From: Krumholzibacterium sp965370495
GTDB taxonomy: Bacteria; Krumholzibacteriota; Krumholzibacteriia; Krumholzibacteriales; Krumholzibacteriaceae
Reading direction: 5' to 3'
DNA: 24,651 nt
NCBI GenBank assembly: GCA_965370495.1
Contig: CBDUUV010000031.1
Coordinates: 1-24,651, forward strand
Shown here piece by piece: positions 1-8,128 of the stretch. The notes below the pieces were generated by a model, which had not been told where the DNA came from, ran no database searches, and saw only the letters and a list, made by a program, of their open reading frames with translations. Position 1 is the stretch's first letter. Each line of letters opens with the position of its first letter. The position numbers and the translations under genes were made by a program.

Positions 1-154
1 CGTTATCCAGATCAGGGCAGCCATCCTCATCCTCGAATCCATCGAAATCCTCGGCAAGGTCCGGGCATTGATCCACGCCGTCCTGGATACCATCACCATC
101 GTTATCCAGATCAGGGCAGCCATCCTCATCCTCGAATCCATCGAAATCCTCGGC
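1..154. repeat. 99-bp tandem repeat in the TSP3 region
   Basis: Bases 1-55 and 100-154 are identical, a period of 99 bp or 33 codons, and the spacer diverges after that. The unit encodes one pair of calcium-binding loops of the outer-membrane protein and probably continues beyond the left edge. Confidence 0.85.
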
Positions 155-1195
155 CTGATCGGGACATTTGTCAAGCTTGTCCTCTATACCATCCTTATCG
201 CTATCCTGGGCCATAACAAATCCTCCAACTGAAAATGCCAGATATGCCATCCAGTCAGGAGGGTTGATAACAGGCCAGTTATCCTCGGAATTGAGATTAA
301 TATCTATTGCCGCCAGGATACCCACACCGTTTCGGGATACAAAAGATATACCAGGTGTGATCGTATACATATTCCTGTTCGTGTAGACTGAATCTTCGAA
401 GTCCGCATTCAGGAACTCATCCCGGCAAAATTCGACAAATAACCTGGTATCACGGAGAATGAATTCGACCCCTGTCCCGATGTGAAACAGGTTATTGAAA
501 TCGGTGGCAGCATCCTCAGGAACAGCCGGGTAAGCCGGAGGATAAAAACCGCTTAGATTCGGATCGTTCGTGTTGAGTATTCCGTATCCTTTTTCATTTC
601 CGTTGAACCTGTATCCAAGGTTCAGGTGAAGCTTTGTCGGAACAAAGCTTTCCAGCCCGGTAAGGTTCAATGTAAACAGCCCCGTAATCCCGAAATCTAT
701 CGCTTCGGTAGTAAAACGCCTGTCCTTGTTGCCTGTAGGAAAACTGGCCGAACCAAGAATTCCCATCCCGAATTTGTCCGTAGGCATGGGGATACACAGT
801 TTTGCCTGTAGCTTTGTATCTCCAAGCCCCCCTCGATACAGGGTTTCGAAATCATCGTTTGCATCATCATCCTTGACGATCATCACCCAGTTTCTGACAT
901 CGAGCGCCGCTGAGAGTTCGACATGATCACTCAAACCAAGAGTCAGGGCCACCCTTGACAGAAAGAAATTATAATCGACTTCCGGCTCCGTGGCCCTATC
1001 TGTAAGAACAACCCCATATTTTCGATAATAAGAGGTCCCAAAGGAAAAAACGAGTTTCCCCTTGCCAATCGTTTCGGCGTCATGGACCCTAAGCAGCCCG
1101 GCAGTACCCTCCCAGGATGTCTGAGCATTGGCCAGACCGGCAAATAATACTACAACCATAACTGCCAGAAACAAACGTATAACAGTCCTCATCAT
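1..1195 (-). CDS. Outer-membrane protein with thrombospondin type 3 repeats (partial, C-terminus beyond window)
   Basis: The frame is open from ATG at 1195 to the window edge, giving about 398 codons. A signal peptide is visible (MMRTVIRLFLAVMVVVLF, cleavage near ANA|QT). About 300 residues rich in alternating beta-type segments follow, consistent with an outer-membrane barrel. From about residue 325 there are aspartate-rich calcium-binding repeats of thrombospondin type 3 type (DxDxDG with CPD cysteines). AGGAGG lies 4 nt before the first ATG and 7 nt before the second (1192), so 1192 may be the true start. In the OmpA family such repeats often link a barrel to a C-terminal peptidoglycan-binding OmpA domain. 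That domain would lie outside the window and is inferred. The gene lies 51 bp after the DUF1844 gene and probably shares its transcript. Confidence 0.85.
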   Translation of the reverse strand, partial: MMRTVIRLFLAVMVVVLFAGLANAQTSWEGTAGLLRVHDAETIGKGKLVFSFGTSYYRKYGVVLTDRATEPEVDYNFFLSRVALTLGLSDHVELSAALDVRNWVMIVKDDDANDDFETLYRGGLGDTKLQAKLCIPMPTDKFGMGILGSASFPTGNKDRRFTTEAIDFGITGLFTLNLTGLESFVPTKLHLNLGYRFNGNEKGYGILNTNDPNLSGFYPPAYPAVPEDAATDFNNLFHIGTGVEFILRDTRLFVEFCRDEFLNADFEDSVYTNRNMYTITPGISFVSRNGVGILAAIDINLNSEDNWPVINPPDWMAYLAFSVGGFVMAQDSDKDGIEDKLDKCPDQAEDFDGFEDEDGCPDLDNDGDGIQDGVDQCPDLAEDFDGFEDEDGCPDLDN

Positions 1196-1246
1196 GGGCC
1201 CTCCTGTAATCATTTCCGGATAGATGCGGGACAAAGATATTGTTAT

Positions 1247-1651
1247 CTACTTTTCCGGTTTATCCTCAGCCTGCTCCTCGTCGGCCGGCTGATCTTTTTC
1301 ACTCGCTTCTATATCTTCTTTCTTTTCATGAAGTTTCTCGGCATCTTCTGCTTCTGGCCGAGGTTCTTCCTCACTATGTTCCAACTCGTCGACATAATTC
1401 AACTGCAACTCTGCAAGAATATTGTCGATTAATCGTTTTTCCTGATCCGTAAGATTGCCATCCGTCTTCTTTTGGATCATCCCTATCATATCAATAGTTA
1501 TCCTGGCCTGGTGCAAATCTCTTTCCAATTTTCCGGTTATGGGGTTCATTAATTTGCCAAGCTGCTGTATTGCCATGGTCTGAAACATCGCCAGTAGATG
1601 ATGGAACAGGTAATCTTCCCCGATATTTCCCTCTTTTTTGTTCTCTTTCAT
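1247..1651 (-). CDS. DUF1844 family protein
   Basis: A 134-residue cytoplasmic protein. Residues 12-95 match what I know of DUF1844: a helical start with LFHHLLAMFQTMAIQQLGKL, then NPITGK, then a helix with ITIDMIGMIQKKTDGNLT and a final helix ending LQLNYVDEL. The last 40 residues are a very acidic, Glu/Lys-rich, probably disordered tail. The function of DUF1844 is unknown. The start at 1651 is chosen because AAGGGGG lies just upstream. The open frame can be extended to a TTG at 1708, but that TTG is the -35 box of the promoter described here, so the longer form cannot be made from this promoter. The TSP3 outer-membrane protein follows after 51 bp. Confidence 0.85.
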   Translation of the reverse strand: MKENKKEGNIGEDYLFHHLLAMFQTMAIQQLGKLMNPITGKLERDLHQARITIDMIGMIQKKTDGNLTDQEKRLIDNILAELQLNYVDELEHSEEEPRPEAEDAEKLHEKKEDIEASEKDQPADEEQAEDKPEK

Positions 1652-1678
1652 TTCAAAATCCCCCTTTACTTCCCGATG

Positions 1679-1708
1679 ACTATAGTTTTTTAAAAATTCA
1701 TGTGTCAA
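1679..1708 (-). promoter_or_regulatory. Sigma70-like promoter of the DUF1844 gene
   Basis: On the minus strand TTGACA (1708-1703), an 18-nt spacer and TATAGT (1684-1679). Transcription would start near 1672, leaving a leader of about 20 nt that holds the ribosome site. It lies just downstream of the terminator at 1728-1754, as expected at a boundary between two transcription units. Confidence 0.75.
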
Positions 1709-1727
1709 TAAAAATCAGTTGTTCATA

Positions 1728-1754
1728 GAAAATACCGGGCCTGAAAAAGCCCGG
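1728..1754 (-). terminator. Intrinsic terminator after the XRE-cupin pair
   Basis: On the minus strand CCGGGC, an 8-nt loop (TTTTTCAG) and GCCCGG, followed by TATTTTC. It starts 33 nt after the stop of the second XRE-cupin gene. The stem is short but GC-rich and the U tract is modest. Confidence 0.65.
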
Positions 1755-1787
1755 GGCATATCATGAGCCTGGATAAAACGGGTGGTT

Positions 1788-2351
1788 TTAATCCACGTTT
1801 CGTTCAGAAGCGAACCAGATCATCTTTGCCTCTTTACGGGCAGAAGCATTTATATATCCATGAGCCATATTGGCAATGTAATATATACTGTCGCCTTCCT
1901 TCAATTCGTATATCTCGTCCTTGACCTTGAATGTAACCATTCCTTCGAGGATAAGCGCGGATTCATCGCAATTATGTTTGTGAATATCGATCTTGCTCTT
2001 TTTTGACGGCGCAAGCGTGATCAACCGGGCATTGATCTTACCACTGGGAATAGAATTCGTAAGCATCTCCATGATTCCATCGGTGCGTTCGAGCTTATTT
2101 GCCTGTCTGTCTTCCAGGGCGATGAAAGAAACATCTTCAAGTTCTTCGTTCTCGACAAAATAGGCCGGGTCTTTTCCAAGAGCGTCTGCAATACGGATCA
2201 ACGCACCGATGGTCGGAGAAGTCTTTCCTCTTTCGATCTCTGACAGATGAGTAGCAGAAATAGCCGCTTTGGCTTCAACCTTTTTCAGCGTCATGTGGTT
2301 ATGCTCTCTGATTTTTTTTATCCTTCTGCCGATTTCTTCATTTTTGATCAT
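1788..2351 (-). CDS. XRE-family transcriptional regulator with C-terminal cupin domain
   Basis: A 187-residue DNA-binding regulator. Residues 7-62 form an HTH_3/XRE domain (IGRRIKKIREHNHMTLKKVE, then SATHLSEIERGKTSPTIGAL). Residues 110-183 form a cupin_2 barrel with a His/Glu set (DIHKHNCDES, LKEGDSIYY, AHGY). In this family the cupin senses a small ligand and the HTH binds an operator; the ligand cannot be read from sequence. It is a close paralogue of the gene 33 bp upstream and probably shares its transcript. A GGAGG lies upstream of the ATG at somewhat long spacing. A hairpin terminator follows. Confidence 0.9.
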   Translation of the reverse strand: MIKNEEIGRRIKKIREHNHMTLKKVEAKAAISATHLSEIERGKTSPTIGALIRIADALGKDPAYFVENEELEDVSFIALEDRQANKLERTDGIMEMLTNSIPSGKINARLITLAPSKKSKIDIHKHNCDESALILEGMVTFKVKDEIYELKEGDSIYYIANMAHGYINASARKEAKMIWFASERNVD

Positions 2352-2384
2352 CCTGTATATTTCCTCCGGTTGTACCAGGTATTA

Positions 2385-2945
2385 TTATAGGCTGTAAGGT
2401 GGCATTGTAACCCAGATCGCCCTGCATTTGGCATCGCCGATATTTCTCATGGCATGCGGCTTGCTCGCCTTGTAATGTATACTGTCTCCCTCTTTGAGAA
2501 TATATTTCTCATCCCCTATTATTATCTCCATTACACCTTTTGTTACAAGAGCAAATTCTTCCCCATCATGAGTACTGGTTTCTTCGGGCCTTGCAATACC
2601 CGGTTCCAGTTCCACTTCGAGAAAAGAAATGACAGGATTCGGGAGATCTTTTGTCAACGAATAATATGTAGCTCCCCAGTCGAGAAACTGCATCTTCTTT
2701 CTCTTGTTTCTATTGACTATGGAGATCTTTGTGAGATTCTTTTTTTCAACGAAATATGCAACATCGGTATCCATTGCTTCCGCTATCTTGGATAGTGCCC
2801 CGACTGTCGGAGATGTCATCCCACGCTCTATTTCCGAGACATGGGTCGCGGATACCTTCGCTTTCAGTTCAATATCTTTTAGAGTCAGCCCTTTTGCCAA
2901 CCGGAATTTTTTTATGCGCGAACCAATCTCGCTCTTTCTTTGCAT
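2385..2945 (-). CDS. XRE-family transcriptional regulator with C-terminal cupin domain (paralogue)
   Basis: A 186-residue regulator with the same layout as its downstream neighbour: an HTH (IGSRIKKFRLAKGLTLKDIE, SATHVSEIERGMTSPTVGAL), a middle linker, and a cupin (THDGEEFALVTKGVMEIIIG, LKEGDSIHYKASKPHAM). The start at 2945 is preferred because GGGGAGG precedes it by 6 nt; the open frame could begin 10 codons earlier. It is first in a two-gene unit with a plausible promoter at 3038-3066. Tandem retention of two XRE-cupin paralogues suggests recent duplication with divergence of the ligand pocket, or formation of heterodimers. Both ideas are inference. Confidence 0.9.
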   Translation of the reverse strand: MQRKSEIGSRIKKFRLAKGLTLKDIELKAKVSATHVSEIERGMTSPTVGALSKIAEAMDTDVAYFVEKKNLTKISIVNRNKRKKMQFLDWGATYYSLTKDLPNPVISFLEVELEPGIARPEETSTHDGEEFALVTKGVMEIIIGDEKYILKEGDSIHYKASKPHAMRNIGDAKCRAIWVTMPPYSL

Positions 2946-3339
2946 CCGAAACCTCCCCATCCTCTTGAAGCACACAACTCTCTGTCATTCTGTATGTTAG
3001 ATCCCTATTCCATATTAATACCAGTGCAAGACAGGATAATATAATCAATTAAAACTGAAAATTCAAACTTTATGAAAAAAATATAACCTTATATCGTTTG
3101 TCGTGGATACTTATCTACTTTTTTTCGCGTTTTCAACCCACAGGGTTATCGAGTTTGTACCTGCTTCAAGGTTCCATTCCAGGAATAAGGTCTTACCACG
3201 AATAGGGGGGGGGGAGAGGGGAGAACAGGTTCAGGCAACAAGTTGCAACATATCTGGACTTGTTATAGCTGCCTGGAGTATTATCGAGCGAACAAGGGGA
3301 ATTTGCCCTGTTGACAAACAAGCTCCGCAGAAGGTTGAA
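2946..3339. other. Intergenic region between divergent units
   Basis: About 390 bp separate the XRE-cupin pair (minus) from the LPS genes (plus). The left part is AT-rich and holds the minus-strand promoter. The right part has a run of ten G (3205-3214) followed by AGAGGGGAGA. A weak plus-strand promoter candidate is TTGCAA (3243-3248), 15 nt, then TGTTATAGC with an extended -10 at 3264-3269. A frame open from GTG at 3103 runs in phase into the heptosyltransferase, but I see no ribosome site or recognisable domain in that 79-codon extension. Confidence 0.5.
3038..3066 (-). promoter_or_regulatory. Candidate promoter of the XRE-cupin pair
   Basis: On the minus strand TTGAAT (3066-3061), a 17-nt spacer and TATATT (3043-3038). 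The leader to the ATG at 2945 would be about 85 nt. The region is AT-rich, so chance matches are possible. Confidence 0.45.
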
Positions 3340-4410
3340 ATGTATCGGAATAGAGCAATGAAAAAAGAGAAGATCCTCGTAATAAGATTCAGCTCTCTTG
3401 GAGACCTGGTACTTATCCTCCCGCTTCTCAGACAGCTTCGCGCCGGATTTCCCATGGGAGAGATCCACCTTGCCACAAAAAAACGATACGCTCCCCTTTT
3501 CGCTTCAAATAATGATATCGACCATATACATACACTGGACAGCAATGATCTAAGAGGGCTGTTCGGGCTGTACCGCAGGTTATTCAGAGAGAAGTACAAC
3601 ATCGTAATCGACGCACACAATGTGATCAGGAGTAATCTGCTGTCATTTGTCCTTCCCGTTCGCAAAAAAATCCGGATCAAAAAAAACCAGGCAAGAAAAA
3701 TCGCACTGATCAAAAAGAAGCGCAACCTTTTCAAAAAAATCCTCCCCATGTGGAAAAGATACCTGGAGTTGTCAACTGGCCTGGGTATCAGCCCCTCGGA
3801 AAATGAAACCCGTCTTTTACTTCCTGATCATGCAACAATCAAAATCGGCGTGATGATCGAATCAGCCGGACTTTCCGGCCTTCCGCTCGTGGCAATAGCC
3901 CCAGGCGCCCGGTGGGAAACAAAACGCTGGCCTGAGGAAAGATTCAGGGATCTTATTCCCGTCCTTGTTGCCCACGGTTTCGGAATAATCCTTATTGGAG
4001 ACAGGAGTGAATCGGAATTGAGCTCAAGGATCGGTGGATCCGGAAAACGTGTTCTGAATACAGCTGGCAGGCTCTCTCTACTTGAAACCGCGGCTATCCT
4101 TGACCGTTGTCTGTTTCTTATTACCAACGATTCAGCTCCCCTGCACCTGGCTGAAGCGGTTGGAACACCCGTTATAGCTTTTTTCGGGCCCACTGTCGAA
4201 GAATTCGGGTTCTTCCCGCATCTTGCAAAAAGCATCCCTCTCCAGGTCAACCTTGATTGCAGACCCTGTTCCAGAAATGGCTCAAGGGCGTGTCCTTTCG
4301 GAACCAGGGAGTGCCTCGAATCGATCACAGTCGGGGAGGTCATGTCTGCTGTAGGTATTATAAGCGGTAAAGACCTAGTACGGGAAAATGAAAAGGGTAC
4401 TACACGGTGA
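3340..4410 (+). CDS. Glycosyltransferase family 9 (LPS heptosyltransferase-type)
   Basis: A 356-residue GT9 enzyme. This family transfers heptose or related sugars from ADP-heptose to the LPS inner core at the inner membrane. Visible are the N-terminal RFSSLGDLVLILPLLRQL (nucleotide-sugar fold), IAPGARWETKRWPEERF in the middle, and the C-terminal TNDSAPLHLAEAVGTPVIAF followed by FFGPT. A cysteine cluster near the C-terminus (CRPC, then ACPFGTREC) is common in GT9 proteins. The start at 3340 is chosen because AGAAGG ends 5 nt before it; ATG 3358 is the alternative. The stop overlaps the start of waaA (GTGA), so the two are co-translated. I cannot tell heptosyltransferase I from II or a later enzyme. 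Confidence 0.88.
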   Translation: MYRNRAMKKEKILVIRFSSLGDLVLILPLLRQLRAGFPMGEIHLATKKRYAPLFASNNDIDHIHTLDSNDLRGLFGLYRRLFREKYNIVIDAHNVIRSNLLSFVLPVRKKIRIKKNQARKIALIKKKRNLFKKILPMWKRYLELSTGLGISPSENETRLLLPDHATIKIGVMIESAGLSGLPLVAIAPGARWETKRWPEERFRDLIPVLVAHGFGIILIGDRSESELSSRIGGSGKRVLNTAGRLSLLETAAILDRCLFLITNDSAPLHLAEAVGTPVIAFFGPTVEEFGFFPHLAKSIPLQVNLDCRPCSRNGSRACPFGTRECLESITVGEVMSAVGIISGKDLVRENEKGTTR

Positions 4411-5711
4411 ATCCACTTATGGCCATTTACAACTTGCTTCTTCCTGTTGCGTCAGCCGCATTCAGGATAGCGGCACATTTCGATGCAAAGATCGCCCGCA
4501 CACTGAACGCAAGAAAAGGGCTCAAGGAACGCTGGCTTTCGAAATCGGCTGAACTTGACAAAAGCAGGCCTGTCGTCTGGTTTCATGTCTCGTCAGTCGG
4601 GGAATTCCTGCAGGCCAGGCCTGTGATGGATATTCTTTCAAAGAAAATCGGACCTTCCCTCCAGATAGCTCTGACGTTCTACTCTCCTTCAGGCTTCGAA
4701 TATTATGAAAATTCCGACCGCATGGGAAAAACCCCTTCTATCCGTTTTGTCGATTACCTTCCTTTTGATACACTTTCAAATGCTCGCTTCTGCCTCGGCT
4801 GTTTAAATCCTGACCTCGTTGTCTATGTCAAATACGACCTCTGGCCCAACCTGGTCGCAGAATCTTCAAAAAGAAACATCCGGCAATTGCTCCTCTCCGG
4901 CACTCTTGTCGACCGCAAAAGACACATGTCGGGAATTACGGGAAATTTCTACAAAAATCTCTACTCCATGATCTCTGTTATTGCTTCTGTATCGGACATG
5001 GATTCAGGACTGTTCAAGCAGTACCTGCATCCCGGTGTCCGTGTTGTAACGACGGGTGATATCCGTTTTGACCAGGTATGTATCAGGATCGATAACGCCA
5101 CGGTTTCAATTCCCGAAGAGATTCTTTCCTGCGAAAAACGCTTCATTATAGCAGGCAGCAGCTGGCCAAAAGATGAGGCCCTCATTATCAAAGGATTCAG
5201 AAAACTTCTGGGCAGGTTTGACGATACGGGGCTAATCATCGCGCCACATGAACCTGAACCTGTCCGGATCGAGGAGATCGAGCAGTCTCTTGAAAAGGAA
5301 GGACTCAGTTCTGTCCGGCTTTCTCTTCTGGAAAGCAGTCGTGGGATCGACACGGATGTAATCATCGCGGACGGGTTGGGGTATCTTGCCGAACTCTACA
5401 AAGCAGGCACTATCGCTTATGTCGGTGGAAGCTGGACAACCGGTGTACACAACGTCATGGAACCGGCCGTATGTGGACTACCAGTATTTTTCGGGCCGAA
5501 GATCGGCAATGCCTGGGAAGCAGAACGGCTCATCGAACTTGGAGCTGCAGAAATCGTCAGAAATGCGGATGAATTCGCTGCCCGGGCAGGCAGACTTCTG
5601 GCTGATCAGGATCTACTGGAAAGAACCGGCAGGTCAGCTTCATCCTTCATACGAAACCATACCGGCGCATCCATGGTATGCACCGGCCTTATCGAAGAAT
5701 TACTGGAGTAA
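4407..5711 (+). CDS. waaA: 3-deoxy-D-manno-octulosonic acid (Kdo) transferase
   Basis: A 434-residue WaaA/KdtA (GT30), which adds Kdo from CMP-Kdo to the lipid A precursor at the inner membrane. It has an N-terminal membrane anchor, the catalytic motif SSVGEFLQARP with Glu66, and the C-terminal CMP-Kdo region (YVGGSWTTGVHNVMEPAVCG, then FFGPKIGN). Its length fits the family. The start is GTG, overlapping the upstream stop. The site usually written ETELWPN in proteobacterial WaaA reads VKYDLWPNL here, resembling the VKYEFW type I know from Bacteroidota, which fits an FCB-type lineage. The gene ends 16 bp before the convergent FG-GAP gene, with no clear terminator. Whether it adds one, two or more Kdo units cannot be read from sequence. 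Confidence 0.95.
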   Translation: MNPLMAIYNLLLPVASAAFRIAAHFDAKIARTLNARKGLKERWLSKSAELDKSRPVVWFHVSSVGEFLQARPVMDILSKKIGPSLQIALTFYSPSGFEYYENSDRMGKTPSIRFVDYLPFDTLSNARFCLGCLNPDLVVYVKYDLWPNLVAESSKRNIRQLLLSGTLVDRKRHMSGITGNFYKNLYSMISVIASVSDMDSGLFKQYLHPGVRVVTTGDIRFDQVCIRIDNATVSIPEEILSCEKRFIIAGSSWPKDEALIIKGFRKLLGRFDDTGLIIAPHEPEPVRIEEIEQSLEKEGLSSVRLSLLESSRGIDTDVIIADGLGYLAELYKAGTIAYVGGSWTTGVHNVMEPAVCGLPVFFGPKIGNAWEAERLIELGAAEIVRNADEFAARAGRLLADQDLLERTGRSASSFIRNHTGASMVCTGLIEELLE

Positions 5712-5727
5712 ATACCCATCGCTGACA

Positions 5728-7296
5728 TTAATCGAGTTTCTTCTGGTTGATGAAGACCAGGATCGTTCCCTGCCTCTCCTTGTTTTGAGGATAAGACATG
5801 ATCATGTCAGAAAACCCGTCTCCATTGAGATCGCAGCTATGCAATACGCCAAAAGCCGGAACATCCAGTTTTATGACAGGCTTCCTGGAAAATAGATGGT
5901 TTTTCCCGTCAGAAGTACCCATGTAGATGGAGAGTTCATCCTCACGTGTACCAAAAACGAAATCCTTGCGTTTATCCCCGTTGAAATCTCCACTCAGGCT
6001 AATAGCCTGCGTATCTGTATCACCGGAAAAATCGATTTTGAATTTCACCGCTTTAGAAAAATCGGGGCGATCCGAATATCTTCCATCCTCGTGAAGGAGA
6101 AAGATATTGAAGTTGATTGGAATAGATTTCGTAAGAAGAAAACGGATGATCGATCTGATACTTATCTTTATAGAAGGAAGTATCATATCGAGTCGCCCAT
6201 CGCCGTTGACATCACGTACTATCGTGCGTTCGGAAGCGGACCCTTCCGATATGATCACCTGATCGGGTTTATTCGCATACCCTTCAGGCCCGCCGTAATA
6301 AATATTGATCGCGCAACGAAAGTTGGACAACCCTTTTGCCGACTGTTTCGTTACAATAGCATCTGCGAATCCGTCATTATCCAGATCTTTGACAACAGTC
6401 ACCGCAAAAGCCGAATCATCTATTTTTTCCTTTTGTGTCCTGACATCGAACATCACATCAGCCACAGGTTCCGAAGTAAAAGATCTCAAGGAATCCTGAA
6501 GATATACGATAACCCTGTCGGAACGCGTTGCTATAAGGTCCTTGAGTCCATCTCCGTTGTAATCGATGAGCCTGGTCTCTGGAAAACTGAAACTCGCGCG
6601 AAGACCTAATGTCTGTTCCATATCATCCATTACTCCTCTCGCAGACATTGAAGTCTTAAGCTCGATCGATATCCTGTTTTCACACCTGAACTCACCGGAT
6701 GAATCCGGAGCAAATATTGAAAGCCCTCCGAATCTGAATACACCCACTTCCTCGTCACCATCGTCATTCCAATCCCTGACAAAATTGATAAGAGGAATGC
6801 TTCTTTTAGAAGGAAAAACTGTCAGTCCTTCGCAATCAATCAGTTTTCTCGATTCAGTAATGAAACGGTTCCCATTTATCGGATAATAATGGACTCCACT
6901 GCATGTCAGATAACATATTTCTGTTTTTGTATCTCCCTCCACATCCCCAACATCAAGAAGCACGGCTAATGTATCGATCTCCCAGGATTGATCGGCAGCG
7001 GTGGAAAAACCTTCTCCCCCCTTCTGCCAGAAAATTGACACCCAGCGAGTCTCGTCCGGTTGAAGCCCTTTTCGGTGAATGATCAGAATATCTTCAAAAC
7101 CATCCTGATTAAAATCTTCCTCCACAAAACCGAGCAACTTGTCAGCTACGCTCAGGGTGGAAATGCTGAAAGCATGCCGGTCTCCTGCAACACAGCTTCC
7201 ATTCAGGAAAAATATTACCGCAATCAGGATTCCTGTCCGGATAACGATAGATCCAGGCCCTTCTTTTATATTCATCTTTCTGAAAATGCTATCCAT
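5728..7296 (-). CDS. Secreted FG-GAP/VCBS repeat protein
   Basis: A 522-residue exported protein. Residues about 18-38 form a hydrophobic signal segment ending SCVAGD. The rest has about eight calcium-binding loops of the FG-GAP/VCBS type, e.g. DFNQDGFEDILI, DWNDDGDEEVGVF, DYNGDGLKDLIA, DLDNDGFADAIV, DVNGDGRLDMIL, DFNGDKRKDFVF and DLNGDGFSDMIM. Such repeats fold into beta-propellers that bind other proteins or polysaccharides. No enzyme domain is visible. AGGAG precedes the ATG by 5-6 nt. It is the last gene of a four-gene operon, 22 bp after the ABC permease, so it may be a cargo or outer-surface partner of that transporter. This is inference from context only. Confidence 0.85.
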   Translation of the reverse strand: MDSIFRKMNIKEGPGSIVIRTGILIAVIFFLNGSCVAGDRHAFSISTLSVADKLLGFVEEDFNQDGFEDILIIHRKGLQPDETRWVSIFWQKGGEGFSTAADQSWEIDTLAVLLDVGDVEGDTKTEICYLTCSGVHYYPINGNRFITESRKLIDCEGLTVFPSKRSIPLINFVRDWNDDGDEEVGVFRFGGLSIFAPDSSGEFRCENRISIELKTSMSARGVMDDMEQTLGLRASFSFPETRLIDYNGDGLKDLIATRSDRVIVYLQDSLRSFTSEPVADVMFDVRTQKEKIDDSAFAVTVVKDLDNDGFADAIVTKQSAKGLSNFRCAINIYYGGPEGYANKPDQVIISEGSASERTIVRDVNGDGRLDMILPSIKISIRSIIRFLLTKSIPINFNIFLLHEDGRYSDRPDFSKAVKFKIDFSGDTDTQAISLSGDFNGDKRKDFVFGTREDELSIYMGTSDGKNHLFSRKPVIKLDVPAFGVLHSCDLNGDGFSDMIMSYPQNKERQGTILVFINQKKLD

Positions 7297-7318
7297 AGGT
7301 ACTCCTGTCAGATGTTTG

Positions 7319-8128
7319 CTAAAATGTAATTTCTTTTTTTCTTATCACTGTTATTCCGGCAATAACTGCCGCCGTGATCCAGGCAAATGAGCAGGCAAGC
7401 TCTCTCCATATAAGGGTTGTCCACTCGAGGGGAAGCGGTAATCCCTTGGACATGAAAGTCATCTGTTCGAATGGGCTCGTAAGGCATGTGCTCAGGAGAA
7501 AAGGAGTCGCCCGGGGAAATATTGCTATTACAGTCATCAGAAATGACAACAGAATCGCAACCGCAATCGCACTACCAGGCCTGTTGAAAAAACTTGCCAG
7601 CATAGCTGTTACAGCCACCAGTGCCCATAACGTTACTACGGTCAGAAGAGTAACCAGCACAAAGCGCCCGGCCATACTCGAAGCTGAATGTACAAGGTAG
7701 TTTTTTTCCATCAAGTCGGAGAAACCGTATTTCGCCCATGCCAGAATGGTTACGGTCACAACAGCCAGCATGAAGATAAAGGTCGAAGCTGCCGCTGAGG
7801 AAATAAGTTTGCCGGAATACCAGCTGCTACGACTTACCGGTCGTACCCAGGCGGGTTTTACCGTACCCAGCGCGAATTCGCCTGAAACATGAAAACAAGT
7901 CATAATGATCGAGAGCAGAGCAACAATATTCACCATCCATCCGATCGTAGTCGAAGCCACGTAAAAACCGCTCGGCAATCCTATCCAGTCTTTCCTGGCA
8001 GCAAAATCAACAGCAAAAAACAGAAGAACTGCCAGTGCCATGACAGATCCCGGAAGAACCGCGATCATCCTGCGCCTTGACAATTTGTATCTTTCCGCTG
8101 AAAGTATATTTTGAATATTATTCATCAT
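7319..8128 (-). CDS. ABC-2 type transporter permease
   Basis: A 269-residue integral membrane protein with about six hydrophobic segments, beginning near MIAVLPGSVMALAVLLFFAV and ending near AWITAAVIAGITVI. The GEFALGTVKPAWVRPVSR segment after the second helix resembles the E-x-GT-x-PVSR signature of ABC-2 permeases. The start is taken at ATG 8128 (or 8125), inside the end of the ATPase gene, which indicates translational coupling. A longer open frame to 8257 exists but would overlap the ATPase by 140 bp and lacks support. It pairs with the ATPase to form a half-sized exporter or drug/lipid/lantibiotic-type transporter. The substrate is unknown. Confidence 0.88.
   Translation of the reverse strand: MMNNIQNILSAERYKLSRRRMIAVLPGSVMALAVLLFFAVDFAARKDWIGLPSGFYVASTTIGWMVNIVALLSIIMTCFHVSGEFALGTVKPAWVRPVSRSSWYSGKLISSAAASTFIFMLAVVTVTILAWAKYGFSDLMEKNYLVHSASSMAGRFVLVTLLTVVTLWALVAVTAMLASFFNRPGSAIAVAILLSFLMTVIAIFPRATPFLLSTCLTSPFEQMTFMSKGLPLPLEWTTLIWRELACSFAWITAAVIAGITVIRKKEITF

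Noticed and set aside
3103..3339. In-phase N-terminal extension of the heptosyltransferase
   Set aside because: No ribosome site at the GTG, no similarity to GT9 N-termini, and it runs over a G10 tract. The family start aligns with 3340-3358.
5896..6609. Plus-strand open frame of 237 codons opposite the FG-GAP protein
   Set aside because: The minus strand has eight regular DxNxDG loops and a signal peptide; the plus frame is explained by codon bias.
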